A DNA stretch of 64,000 bases, taken from Patiria pectinifera (taxonomy: Eukaryota > Echinodermata > Asteroidea > Valvatida > Asterinidae). Where the stretch lies: positions 8,922,932 to 8,986,931 of the forward strand of contig CM057138.1 in the NCBI GenBank assembly GCA_029964075.1, given 5' to 3'. The position numbers and the translations under genes were made by a program. The notes beneath the pieces were generated by a model. That model made no database searches. It had not been told where the DNA came from and was given only the letters and a program-made list of their open reading frames with translations. Shown one piece after another: positions 13,501-28,500 of this stretch; position 1 is the first letter of the stretch, and each line of letters begins with the position of its first letter.

Positions 13501-16500
13501 ATTGTTTTGTTATACCTCTGTCTTGGATTCTTTGGATTTTGATATAAAAATCACGAAAAGAAACAGCAGTAAACACAACAATCAGGCCATCAGCTGAAAC
13601 TCAAAAACCGGCTGTAAAATGAGTTTCGTTCCAGCAACGCTGGGTCTACTTTTTTAATGCACATATGTGGGGTTCAGTACATCACAAACACTATGTCAAA
13701 AGTTCTCCAGCAAATATGTTGCAGGTTTTTTTTACACTTCATCAAAGTTTGCCAATGTTATGTACATGTATGTATGCTAGAAACCCACATTTTCCGGTTT
13801 GAGGCCTTGCGTTGGCACTTCCAATTTCAAAACTACGCACGTACAGCACTATAGCTTGTCACATCCTACACTCTAGAAGCTCCTGGGTCAGACTCAGTCT
13901 GCTCAGTCCTTTTCCGGGTCAAAAATTGACCCCTTTTGGAGTCATAAATGACCCCTTTGGATTATAAAAAGACATGTTTCTCGGTCATTTTGACTGAAAT
14001 GTGTATTTTTTTACCCAAAAAAGGACTGAGCAAATTTGGATTCAGATTCTGGGTCAATCTGACCCAGGAGATTTTAGAGTTAAAAAATATCTTTTATGTA
14101 CATTGGCAATTGGGTCACACAGAACAAGACCTTTTGTTTTCTCATCTGGTAGACATCACCACAGTCCCTCTTCCAAAAATATTTCACTGTAATCTAACTT
14201 ATTTGGCAGCATACAACAATGCAATTATTTTGAAGGTTTATAATGCAGTGGTGGAACCAGCTCATCATTAATGAAAGTGAGGGGGTGCCCAAAATGGAGG
14301 TGTCTTTAAAGTAAATAAATACCTGTACATGTAACCAGCAGAAGAAACAGGAAAGCAGACAAGACATGTCCCTTTAAACAAAGCAAACTAACGCATATAA
14401 AAAAGAAAAAAAACAAAAAAGAAAATGGGTGCTATGCCCCCCCCCCCCAACCCTCTGGATCTGCTGTGGTGAACCTGGTACGTCACTTAAAGAACCTTCT
14501 ACTTGTAAGAAAGACCACCTTTTTTTGAAATGAAACAGGCTTTAAATACAATTATAAATCAAAGGACCATCAGAAGTCAGAGTCTGGTTTAATAATTTCA
14601 AAAATCAACCATTGTACATTTATTTGCTATCTAATCAAAACAGCCATCTTGGTTTGGAGAAAAGCCTTAAGATCAGTCTTTTGTCAAAGAAAATTTCAGC
14701 TTTTTATTTATTGATACATTGATTAGCACCGAAAAATGTGTGCATGTGTATCAATAAAAAGAAAACAAAACCATAACTCAGGCTATTTTGTGTGCTTACA
14801 CATTAAAGAGAGTGATTTGGCTTGTCATATATGGCTAGTCTCACTGTTAAAATTCACAGAATTTGCCTTTCTACTGGAACTAATTTTTAATAAATGAAAA
14901 AAATTAAAATGAATAAAACCAACACTAATGAACAGAAGGATACAATTATGTAGTTTTGAAATCTAGAGTTACTCATTATTTTCATTATAATGTCAAATGC
15001 TAACTAGTCGTGCTGATACAACTTCAAGTAAATGTTATCACTACATCAAAGTTCTCATCAAATCTTGTGCAGTAACGATATAACAACAGGATGGAGCGTA
15101 TGTCTTGCTTTCTAAGCCAAAGTTTCAGTTTTGAATCCTCCTCTGAAGTCGCCAGAGATTAAACCACACCTCCAGCAGATAAAGTAGCGGTGTAGATGAT
15201 GTCGCATATATCAAGGAAAGAGACCTTAGGATATTCTCTTCTAAGCCGATATGTCAACTTATCAGTTCTGTAAAAAAAAATAGTAAAATATAGACAGGTT
15301 TAGTATCTGATGATCAAAAACAATGATTACTGTGGATGTGCTTTAGAAGAAAGAAAACAACTTGTTCAATCTAGAGTTAAATTACGAGAAAGATCATGTG
15401 CCCGATCGTTTTGCCTTCCACTGTAAATATTTAAACATTGGTAGCTATTGAGAACCAACCTTTTCAGCTTCCAAAGCAATATCAAGAAGTTTTCATTTAG
15501 AATATTCTATTAAAGTTTATTTCTGTTTGCACTCTGAATAACAATCAAAACATCTTACCGATATAAAGATCCAAGGCCAGTTCCTTCGGCTTCTAAATCA
15601 TTTCATGATTCCGACAGTTCAGCAAGCTGGAACATTCTCATGAAACTAAGTTGTTGATCGGGGTTGAACAGTCAGTCGCAGAACATCTCCCTTTTCCTGA
15701 CGTTCATCCATTATATATATATATAGAATCAAATAGTAAATTTTATAAAAAGCTATTTTGCTATTTTATACAAAGGGAAAGACTACTCTCACACCTCCTT
15801 AAAAGTATCCTTCAACAATGGAGAAAGAGACTGAACAACATTTTATTATGGGATTTTGTGCAGTACCTGTTGTACTTTGGCATCTCAATGTTAGACATTC
15901 ATTTTCAGTGCCAGAGGTACTCGGTTTGAATCATGGAACTAAAAAAAAACACCCTTTTTACTGTTTTTTTCAAATAAGATCTATTTGTCATTGAAGACAT
16001 TTTTCTTCATTGACGTTAGAGAATTTTTCTAAAAGGAAAGTAAAGTCCAAGAACCATTCGGTAAACAAGTGACCTACCCAACAGTCCAATGCCGTAGAGA
16101 AAGAAAAGGTGTTTTTTTATAACCAGGAATCTGTTATCATTTTGAATGGTATCTTTTGCAAGAAAATAAAATTTTCCTATGCATTTTCAGTTGACGCGAT
16201 CCAAATCGATGCGGTTCTGTGCATTCACGGTGCATCGTGGTGACCACCAGCTTTGTTTTCGCGTTGCGTTTTTATCATTTTTATCGTTGTGTCACCCCAG
16301 TTTCCCTCAAAGAAATTAAAACCTAACCTTACCCTTAATTCAAGACAATTAAACCCAAACATGGATTTTTTTGTTCTTTTTTGGGGCACATAAATACACA
16401 ATCGCCTTCATTATAATGACATGTAGGCCTACCTCCAACGGAAGTTCTGCTTGTTGTACTGTTGCAGCTTGTCCTTGAATTGAGGTTTTCATCGAAATCA

Positions 16501-19500
16501 AAATCCTGGTTGAGTTTGTGTGCAGCATGACACAGTTATGTAGATTATAGGCAATTAAAAGAAACTTGAACTTTGCCCGGAGCTTTTTCGGTGAAGAAAT
16601 CTGGTCTCAGCTGAAGTGTCTGGTTTGCGTTTTCTTGAATCACCGAGACGTTTACTATCTATAAAAACCGCCACGGGTGAGGTCGGCCGGCCGGACTGCC
16701 TTGTTTACATGCGCCGGTAGTGCATGATGTAGTACTAGCATAGTCCGAGTAACTTGGACCCAACTTATCGCCTTTTTTAACATTTGGACATGGTCTGGCG
16801 ATAGTAAGGTCCAAGCTAATACCGCGACCTCGACAACACAATACCAAAAACCAACATTTTCCAACAAAAAACATCAGATTTCACCTTCAAAACGGCCTCC
16901 AAATTACTAGATATGCCACCTGAGGTACAAGTAGACATCGATAATTAAGATGGTTGGAAAGTGAAATTTTCCGTTCATTTTGCTCCCCTCGCGATCTTGA
17001 ACACGTTAAATTTCCGATCGTGTTTAATTTTGAACGACGCGATTTCTTCATGCCCCCAGCGCACATCGATGTCCCCCGTATCCCAGTGCGATTCCGTTAC
17101 CGAGCGCGCGCGATGCATCGATTATGATAATGAGTAGACTGGATCACGTTTGTAAACACATGTGCATTTCAAACGATAATAGGGAGTCGGGAACTAGCGC
17201 AGCTTTTATGGCGGGTACCAGTTCAAGCTGGTTCCCGATTCCACTTTACAGTTCGAAATGCACATGTATGTGTTTACAAACGTGACTCATTATCATAATC
17301 GATGCATCGCGCACCATCGAAAATCGCGTCGTTCAAACATTAAACACGATCGGAAATTTAACGTGCTCAAGATCGCGAGGAAATGAACGGAAAATTTCAC
17401 TTTTTCCGGATCGTAAACTTCAGTACAACCATCTAATCTGATGTTTTTGTTGGAAAATGTTGGTTTGGATGATGTTGTCCAGGTCGCGGTATTAGCTTGG
17501 ACCTTACTATCGCCAGACCATGTCCAAATGTTAAAAAAGGCGATAAGTTGGGTCCAAGTTACTCGGACTAGTACTAGCAGTACTGTACAGTACATACAGA
17601 CATGGTACTCCTAGAACTATGAGGCTCCGCGTGAGCGGAGCCTCATAGAGTCAGAAGCCCGCAAAATTGCTGTCAACACAAAACACTAATTAAGTACAAA
17701 AACGTCCATTCCAAATAAGCCCCCACCAGAACCGCTGCCTGTTGCCCCCCTAAACTCCGTACAATACCTCATGACATACTCACGTTATGTGCACCAAACA
17801 AACATCGGTGGATTCTGTCTGTTAGGGCCAAAATGAAAAAAAAAATATGCCTTTCCGCACTGCCAAAACAACTTGAAACGAGCACGCGCGCTGATATCGG
17901 AGTCATTTTCGGTTCGATCGCTCGGAGCGCGCCGCGGGGGGTATGGTGTAGGAGCGGATTGACAGTATGCGCATGCGTACAAGTGCAAGTACGTACCCCC
18001 CGCGGCGCGCTACGAGCGATCGAACCCGAAAATGACTGCGATATCATCGCGTGCTCGTTTCAAGTGTTACATCATTTTGGCCAGAATCCACCGATGTTAT
18101 TTTCTGACTCTATGAGGCTCCGCTCACGCGGAGCCTCATAGTTCTAGGAGTACAGACATGGCAGATCCACTGCCCACACATCACTGCACATCGTGGGTAT
18201 ATTCGGCGATGCCATTGTGAAATTCAGCCACTCTTTGGCACAGGAAATGAACTTACTATCACCGGACATCGGATCCTTCGCATTTTCCCCCTCAAACGTG
18301 ACAGATTATGTGTGCAAACACTTTTTTTTTGCACTGGTCGATGTTTACGTTGACGCACTTTTGCCCATGAACGCCGCCATGTTTGTTAAATGTCATGACC
18401 TGCGACCTCATATCTGGTGTCTAATTGGACAGTTCACGTCACGTGGTACGATGCGTCAAATTATCAAAAAACTGCTGGACGAATTGTGGAGAACTTTTGT
18501 AGTATCATTCTTTGGTAGTGTATTTCGGTACAACTGTTAAAAAATTTTTGGACCCGCGATTGCTGGAGCGAAACGAACGAATTTTCCAGTCCAGCTGACG
18601 GCCTAAATCAAACATGTAGCCTCTGTCACAAAATAACTAAATACTGACGATGAGGGCGCTTCGCGGAGTTCGCTGCTCCCACTCCGCATGCGTGAAAGCA
18701 AGGTGAAAATAACGTGGGTACCCACGATACAAGCGTTTCACACCGTCCGTACATGTACCGTACGTACAAAGATCATAGCACACTCCCTGTGGGATATCAC
18801 GTACGTGATATCCCACAGTGTGCCATGACTTTTTATAAACTTAACACGTGATCGTTCTAGGCCAATGAATATACAGTATTCAAGACAGCTAGAGGTAAAA
18901 CAATGATGATTCATCAAAAACAAGAGTAATGATAACGTATCAAGTTTTTCTCTGCACACTGACTGGCAGTGCATATATAACATATAGGTCGAGGTAATTT
19001 GAAATCTCCCGTAAAAGGCCTGAAACACGTCAAATCTTGACGCAACGCGCATGCTATGTACGCGTGAAATTAACGTATCAACTTTCGAAAGCCGTGATAA
19101 AAAAAATTAAAATGTTATTCAAATTGATGTAGATATTATTATTTTTTTTTTTAGATTGATGCCCCCTTAAAATATCAAATTAATATTTGCATTAATTTAT
19201 TTATTTGAGTATTAGTTTGAACAATGACCTCCATTAATTATGTTTCACTCTGTCCAGCACGACTTCCCATAACTGGCTGCTGTACAAAGGGGGACACGCG
19301 CAAGACTAATCTTCATCGTGCACCTTGAAATACGGTGGGCGCATGCGCTTCCTAGTCATACAGAGATAACTATTTTTTTTTGGGGGGGGGGGGTTTGTTT
19401 CACCTGAACATTCGAATTTGTTTTGAAATGGCTATTTTTCTGATATAACTAAAAAGTTATTGCCCTTTGAATGAGACACCAACCAAAAAATTGGCCCACG

Positions 19501-22500
19501 TTTTGTCACTTTTCATTTTCCCCCGGAATTATTTGCAGCCCGACATCAGTTCTGGCACGGTAGTTCCCACCCTATTTTAGCATCAGGAGTGTGGGGACTG
19601 AGAACCAGCCAACTCGCTTAAACAACCCAAAATAAAAGCCTTTTTTAATAACAGTTGCAGACCAAAATAGAAAAGAGTATTTTCTTCCCTTTCAAATTAA
19701 TCACTAACATATCAAAATTCGTTAGAAGAAAAAAAATTGAATTTGTTAAAGATTACGGAAGATGCATCGTAAGCCTAAGCATCTTATATTATTTCTGACT
19801 ACAGCGGGTGGAGGCTGCCCGGAACCTACGCCAGTGGAGGGCGGGCGCTTGGAGTTCGACGATGGCGCCACGCCAGGAGCCGACGGCCGATTCCCGAGAA
19901 ATTCCTTTGTTGATGTAGTCTGCTTAAAGGGCTACACACTACAAGGTAAGACAATAAGAATTACACTACACTTAGCTGTTATTATTGTCCAGAGACATCT
20001 ATTCAAAATGTAACGCGGTAGTGGTGTGACGGAAATTGGAGATGAAGCCCTGTCCGAAACCGGCTTCCGGAGCTACGGCTACGTCTAATGTGAGGATGTG
20101 CCCTTGTATTCGTAACCATGGATGAGGGACATCTCCTGTTTCAAAGAAATCAGGGACCTTCGGGAACTTGGGACGCTATTGTCCTCTCAATAGAGAGGCC
20201 CCCTATTCATGCCCCCTATTGAATGCAGAAACAAAACTCACACACACGTACGTTTATTTATGGTGTAAATCGAGGATTTTATTTTGTTCCCCTTCCCGTT
20301 TCCTTTGTTTGTACTCAAACTTGTTCGCAACAGCTCTCATTGGTTTTGTACACGTTTTCCAACCGAGGAGTCCTCGACTCGGTTTCTGACCTCGATTCAC
20401 CGATGATGTTGCACGTGTGTGTCCTCGATTTACACCATAAACAATGGTTAAGAAAAACCTGAGAAAATACACCTTATTTTACTCGCCATGTGAATATTTG
20501 AACCCATTTTTTTATCATGATTTCCTTGAGTGATCCTCTTCATTTTGCGACCGATAACCCTAATCCCAAAATGTCTCTAAATCTGTTTTTTTTTTCAGAG
20601 AGGGGGAAACCTTGTGTGGACCTAGCTTAGTTCACAGAAGGTTTAAACAAACCGCATCGTGTGGACCGATGTTTTTGTTTTCAGGTCCACACAAGGATGG
20701 TAATTAAGGTTGGCATATACAGCCTTAATGATTGGGTTTTTGGGATACTTGCCTTTTTCTTCATTTAACCCTCTTCTTTAGAATTTCCCTTCTGGGGTAC
20801 AGTTTTACAAAGATTTAATTGCGTGGGTACAATTGTTCCCTTTGTGTGAGTACGCCATAAGTTAGCTCAAGTAAGAACACACGTTTGTTTATACAATGGT
20901 GTAAATTGAGGATTTCATATTGTTGCTCATCATCGATCTTTTGTTCATACAAACTTTTTGCACCAGCTCCCATTGGGTTTGCACACGTTTTCTAATCGAA
21001 AAGTCCTCGATTTAAATCCTGCCCTCCATTGCCAAGGATGTTTCACATGTATAGTCCTCGGTTTACACCATGAACAAACCCATCTTTGTAAACACCCTTC
21101 AATCCTGTTTATACTTGACTTGACATTGTTTAGACAGCTCACCTCAGTGCACAGAATCAGCTTAACTTGGAAAAAATATTGCTGTATTAATTCCTTTTCT
21201 TTTTTTAATTATTGGTGCTCAGTCATACAAGACTAAAGGGAAGCAAGTGAGGTGTCAATTGAAAGCTAATCTTTCAAGTGGAACCATACTGAAAGTGTTC
21301 AAATTCAAAATTTTAAGATACAAATCCTTTATATATTTCAATTATCTTTTTTTGAATACACCGTGTATATTCCCATTATCCCTATAAAAGATTATTTTTG
21401 CCTTGAATCTTCGGTGTGCATTCAAATCGTTGCCGGTGACGTTATGTACAAACATTTTAAAGATGACATTAAAATATCTATTTTACTGCACCTTAAGGTG
21501 TAAGATCATTTATCTACTGCAATGAAGATGATGAGTGGTCAGCATCACCTACATGTGAAGGTAGGTGCATTTTGAGTTCATTATATTCTGTTGGTATCAA
21601 TCGGCTTCTAAAAGCCCTTATTGTTCTTTTAGGATGTACAAACTTGCCCAGCTAGGTAAACCAGACTTATGCATGCATTTCCTCTTTTTGAGACAAACGT
21701 GTTAGAGCCTCTTATTTCTAAAGTAAGCAATCGGTAGTGTAAATCCTCAACTTACGTACAAATGAGGGAAAAGTTTGAGAATCTCGTGGGCCCCTGTCTG
21801 GAAAATTATTAGAGTGATAGTCAAACCCACGACATTTCAAATCGGGAATATCGGAAATAAACAATGACATGGGGACAGCGGCGTAGCTACAGGGGAGGGG
21901 GCGCACGACCCCTATAAAAGTTCGCCCCCCAGTCGGCCCCTTCCCCACTGAAAATTTGGCATCTGGAGAAAAGCACAGTCATGAGTTACCATGATTAGCC
22001 GGAAGAATAATGTCCTTTTTTCCCGCGATTTTGTGCGTATTCTTTACCATTTTTTTCCCCCACGCGAGTGGTTGTTTATTATAACGTCCGTTGGCTCGAA
22101 TGACGTGACGCGAATAGCCGTAGTTATTGTCTAATGTAGCCATGATGTTTTGAACAGCTCCTCCCCCATTTGATTTTACGGAGGGCGGCCGGGTGTCCGG
22201 TGAAAAAAACCCTGTCTACCTTTCAGCACGGACGAAATTTTTGGGCGCCCCTCCAAATAACCTCAAGCCCCCCCCCCCCCCCACACGCCCCATAGGATGA
22301 GAACCCTGGCTACACCGCTGCATGGGGATGCGTTTGTCACATGACATTTGAAAAGCATAACTTGTGATTAACTTGTGACAGATGTAATAGACTTGTGACA
22401 AAACGAAGTCACATGTAAACAAAATGTGACGTCATTATGCTTGAGGGCTATTGAATGAGACTCTAGAATTCATCTATTTCAGCGATTGGCTGTTCAGTAC

Positions 22501-25500
22501 CGGAGAGGCCCTGGAATGGAAAAAAAGTTCGTTTTGATCGGAGGAAACGGCAACTTCGAGGCAGAGCCTTTTTTAAATGCAAGTCTGGATTCCAGCCAGT
22601 TGAGCCAAGAACGAAGACCTGCTCAAAGACTCAACGTGGCTTAGAATGGACTGGAGGAATCATAGAATGCAGAGGTATCGCACTGTTCGAGTTTAACTTT
22701 CGGTTTGTTTACATCCCTTGAGCCCAGTTTTCGAGAATAGGAAAGTACAGGCAGTCCAAAAACGCTCACACCTTTTTTCAGACGCAGATTTCTCAAAATT
22801 GGAGAGACATATTGAAATTGATATTCCTAAAATACAGCAACTTAGTGGTATCTGGTGAAAATGACATGTGAAATAAAGCCTAAATTAAGAAATGGTGGCC
22901 GTTTACAGAAAAATGGTACCCCCCCCCCAGTTTTTCCACTCGCATGTATGAGATATGGTCATTGTTTTGCATTTTTGGCGCACGCAGTGCTGTTCTTTTG
23001 ACTATGTCTCATAGACTTGCGTGAGGAAAAACCCGGGTTGGACCATTTTTGTGTAAATGACCACCATTTTTTTTTAATTTAGGCGTTATTGTCAATGCCG
23101 CTTTCATCATATACCACTTATATTTTGTAGTTTAGGCATATCTTAAAACAATTACAACATATCCCCAAATTTGAGTAATCTGCGTCTGTAAAAGTGTCAA
23201 CTTTTATTGGACCACCCTGTACTACTTTGGCAACCATTTTTGTCAACAATGAATCTAAAACCGAATGTGATGACCCTGTTTAAACTTTCTAAACTCCTTG
23301 CCCAGAGTGCCTTACTGCTGGCAGGTTCTGCGTTACTTTGACGGTGGCAATGAAAGTGTAAGGTGTCTATTCGTGTGTATTACAGAAGAACAAAGACCTG
23401 ACAACACAACTGATTAAGGAAATTAATTAATAAAAAAAGAAATCATTTTTAAATCTGTTTTAGATAAAGTTATCAAAGCTTTAACATGATATGAAAATAA
23501 TGGCGGTACATGTTTCCGCGGCGACGCTATGCTAGAGCCTCAAAAACAAATGCTGTGGGTATGTTGGGATGTATTGTATATTTTATATAGAACCTAGACC
23601 TACATGTACGTACTGTGTATTTTGTGTAGGGTCTAGGCCTGCGTGAGTTTTGCAGTTTGACTGATCCTATTAAGGACTAACTATGGACTTTGTAAACATA
23701 TATATTTTGATACAATGTCTTCGCCATCATTCAGCGGAGAACAGTTGCCAGAGTCCAGGTGTTCTCCACGGTGCAAACTGGACGCTGGTAGAATCGGACA
23801 GGAGGAGTCGCCATGACGACGCATCATTCAGTCCTAATACCAAGATCGATGTCGCATGTTGGCCTGGATTAATCTCAATCGTGGGTCTCAGCCAGATTAC
23901 GTGTGGAATGTCTGGAGAGTGGAGCTCACCCATGCCAATTTGTCGTGGTGAGTTCATGCTGTCACACGATTTTAAGTAAGGAATTTTATCGTATTCCCTC
24001 CAAAAAAGTAACTAAACAATAAATATCAGGGTTTTTTTTACCAGTACCTCCAACCCACCCTATAACTGGATTCCCTTTAGCTTAATGTACGCATGTGGGG
24101 ATCTTGGGGCACCCCTCCCCCAGGCATACCCCTCTCCCCTCAAAAAAATGATTAAGCATCAGATTTTGACGTGTACAAGTTAGGGCCGATTTACAGGTGT
24201 AAATGCAGTATACACCGCTCTAAAATAGGACTCCTGTCAGGGCCACCAAAATTTCACGAGCTATATAGGCCTATATGGTGTGAGGTAGTACTTGAAACAC
24301 AGCGCGAGTGGTAACATGGCATCCCCCACCCAAGGGAAATTGAGATTCAGAATACACCTAACATGACAATGCCCATCACATTGTACATGCACAATGTACA
24401 ATGTGCATGGTATGGCACGAGTTAAGGGAGCGTGGCATCAGTAGAAGTGTGAGGGCACAGGACTGCAAGTGTCATGTGAGCAAGGAGTCCCCTTGAACAA
24501 CCAGTGTGCAAAATATGTGACGGGAGGTCTGCCGACGGGCATGCGGTCGTCGGAGGCACTTGAAAATCACCATTTATCCCCATTGCACGTGCACAAATTC
24601 GGGTCTGTATACAGGTGTTAAATGGAAAACGCCACTTGAAAAGCGTCGATTAACGCATTATCAAGTGGTCGACGGTATTAGTGCACGTCCGTAAATTTCA
24701 GCCGAAGCGGATAAAATACAGAGACTGGCTTACACGATCTACTACGCGCACATAATTAACATTTCATAGTTAACTATCAGAGGCAGTCGATGTTTCACTG
24801 AATCTTTTTGTTTTTTTTTTGTTTTTTTTGCTTTACCTTACAAGTGGCTACTGTTTGGGACGAAGTACACAAAAGTGCAATTTGCTTTAATTTATTAACC
24901 CGAGAAGCATAAGGAGCCCTGCACTGGATCTGTGAAAGTCATATTTTGAAAATACGTATTAATAAATCAGTCCAGTCGATTAAGCCCAGAATTTTAAGGT
25001 TACAGTAAGCAGTAAGTAAGTGCAGAGTATGTACAGAGTCTGCGTATGTTTTGTGCAGCACAAGAAACAACGTAAAACATTGATCACAGACTACTCGTGA
25101 CCGCTTCATATTCTAACAGAAGTGATATGCACATCGCTTTTGGAGAGTGAAGCTGAGATCAGCCATCTACAAAGTAACATGGCGAACAGGACTTACAGGC
25201 TTGGGGAGGTAGTGGACTACCGCTGTGATGCGGGCTATCGTATCCTTGGCAAGACCTGGAGGGAATGTTCAGGACCAAGTTTACACTTCCCCAACAGGAC
25301 ATGGTCAGACCTTGATCCTATCTGCTCAGGTATGTCCTTTAAATCATTGCGGTTTTGTAGTCAAATCCTCACAAGTCCTCTCAAGTCCTCATAAGTCCTC
25401 ACAAGTCCCTACAAATCAATCACATGTAATTCAGTCTCAGGTTGATTTGAAAAGTGCCACTTATTTTTCATCCACTGCTACTTGTGATTGGCCTTGAGAA

Positions 25501-28500
25501 AGGATTAGCGATTTGTGACCGGAATGTAATGGACTCGACCTCAGCACTGGAGAAAGAGAAAATTTCAAAAATCCTTTCCACTTTTGTTCTATTTGATATT
25601 TATCAACTAGTAATGCTGACATCTTCGGCAGCTATACAGGTGGGCCCTACACTTATCTTTCCAACAATGTGAACATCTTTTATTTGTAGTTATCCACTTA
25701 TGGACTACTCAAAGACTCATCTAGCAGGTTGACAACATTGCTGAGGAGTGTACACATTACATTGCGAAATGTAATGTCCTAGTTAAACTGGACATTTTGA
25801 GACAAGCTTTCATTAATCAATAAAAAAATACCTTTTGACCTCTATCCCATCAAGATTGGATGCTGGAGGGGGAAGCGCACAATATGCGCCCCTTCTAGGA
25901 GTTTTGTCATTGTCTGCAGGAATGCTCTTGCAGATCAGCATGACATTTGGTTTAATTTCTTATAATGTCTCTTGTAATACCATTAGCAATCGCGCGGGAT
26001 GTCAGAGGAGGCAAGGGCAACCAAAACATTGGTTATATTACGTTTATTATTTATAAAAAAATGTAAACGGATCAAGTACAAAAAATAACAGGGATATTAT
26101 TATGGCCGCCATGGACTCAATTGTCTTTGTTTTTCGGGATTTCATTTGATAATTCCTGTCTGAGAAGATGTACAGCATTTGTAACGCTACCATAAGTACT
26201 TAATTTCCTATCAGAAACAAAAAAAAGTGTAATGTAAATGGATGTCTGTTAAATCGAAGAACGATTTTATCAAATTTGAAAGTACAATTATGCTACATAA
26301 TGTTAAACTATGGCCTAGGATGACGTTTTTAGAGCAACAACCATCGCCACCACCACCACCACCATGTTACAAATACTGTTCGAATCATATGCTGGGGGCG
26401 AAACATATGGAAATTGGATGTTGGTTTTAGGGCCCAATGTGCCCCTTGCCGGTCCTTGAAGACCAAAAACATTCTGGACCAAATCGGTGTAATTATACTG
26501 ACTTATTTAACATGACATTCTGGTCTCTTTGCTCATTCTGTCTTACCTCCACATGAAATCCTTATTATTTGGATGAAGCCCCAAAACAGGTTTGTGATCT
26601 CGTACTGATGTATGAGCGAATCTGTATGGAATTAAATTCATCAGTTTCAAAAATAAACTACTTACTATATTTGCCATGTTCTGATCAATAGAAATTGAAT
26701 GTCCAGACCCCGGTCACATCCAGTTTGGAGGAAGTAGGTACCTAGAGTCCCGGAAGGTAGGAGGACGTGTAACTTTCCGTTGTCGCTCTGGCTACAGCCT
26801 CCAAGGATCAAGAGTCAGGCACTGCCTACCGAATGGGAAGTGGAATGGTTCATTAACCACATGCGATCATGAGAGTAAGTCGCCTGGGTTTCCACTGCAC
26901 TTGTCAATAATTGTTATTACCATGAAAACTCTATCACAAAGTGAGTCCAGTTTTATTGAATGACGGGTTAAAATGGCAAATTTGGTCAGGATAACCGAAT
27001 CAAATTGTAGGCCTTCATGAACACACTGTATGCAAAGTGTCAGAATATACATATGGAGTATCCTAAATTTTCTTGGTTTTCTCGAAGGTCGGGATTTGTT
27101 CCCGTTCCAATGTTCAATCCAATGAGGTGTATTCACCATTCTACTAACACAGAAATGGTAAAACATATCTATTCAACAGACTGTTTATCAAAGAGGGCAA
27201 GTCCAGTTTCCTTACTCTAAATTGAGCACATAATGACTTAAGTCCCTTTCGTTGTGGTGCCAGGCATGTTTGGAAGCATGTGCTCTATCCATTAGGATGA
27301 CATCCTTCCGATCCAGTGAGCTCTTCAACTACGCGCGATTGTCCCGAAGCGTCAGTCTAATGCTCCAGTTGCGCGCTTCATACACAAAATGCACGCAGAT
27401 CGGACATTAATCACTGCAGTGATTGGTCAAAACACACCTGAATGGGGCGTAATGCATTAGTCTATTGGGATGGCTCAGAGCAGAACATACAATTAAAACA
27501 TTCGCTCTGAAATATATCGATTTATTAAAGCCCCGCCCCTTGGTGTTAATTGACCAATTATAGCCGTGATTTTGTCCGACATGCGTGCACAAGTCAGACA
27601 TGCGTGCACAAGTCAGACATGCGTGCAGCAACCGCGCCCTATAGTCCAGCGGATATGTGAAAAAATTGTGCACTTTTGCATAAAAGCGTGAAACTTGGCA
27701 CAGATGTTTATATTCATGCGAGAAAATGTTTTAGATGTGGAGCCATCGCAAATTTACCCTTTTAGTGGTGGCTCCGAATCTGGAAAACACTAATAATCTA
27801 TATAATTATGTCTTTGTGAAGTTTCCTGCTTTTGTAACAAGTGGGAAAAACCGTTTTCACTGCGTTTACACTGCGGGCACGACAAGTCCCTCCCCCTTTT
27901 TTTTAAATGGATGCCACGCCCCTAAAAGGGTAAATTTGCGATGGCTCCACATCTAAAACATTTTCTCGCATGAATATAAACATCTGTGCCAAGTTTCACG
28001 CTTTTATGCAAAAGTGCACAATTCATAGATATTTTGTCACATATCCGCTGGACTACTATGCACGCGGTTGGAACATACAGGGTGGTATAAATATCGTAAC
28101 GGAAAGTGAAAGGACTATTGTCAGTCTAGTGCTAATGCAGCGTTATTGTATTCTAATGTAATGAATGAATTACTGTAGTGCGTGCGTGACTGGACAGGGT
28201 TTAAATTTATCGCTCAGTGCGTGAATGCACCCATGGGATTGGTTCCCAAAGGCGCATATGGTGCATGTATGCGCGTAGGTACATTACGTGAGGGGTACTC
28301 ACGTGGGCACGCAGGTCAGTTTAGCTGTGGACAGCGAAGAATAAGGTAGTTCGATGCTTGCACTCTGTATTGTGTGTAATGCTGACGCGCGTTGTCGGTA
28401 CAAGCCGTTACTGTGCTAAAGTTACGTTGTGCAATGCTGACGTGCAGCTGTACAAAGTACTGTGCGATGCTGACGCTAGCTTGCATGGGTGAAGCGTAAT

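Noticed and set aside
17833-18141. 102-codon open frame
   Set aside because: Lies wholly inside the 17606-18152 fold-back element.
18193-18540. 115-codon + strand open frame
   Set aside because: No domain or splice partner seen; overlaps the possible minus-strand first exon and follows a transposon.
27578-27628. Short spaced repeats resembling a CRISPR array
   Set aside because: Contiguous 19-bp tandem units without unique spacers, in animal DNA.
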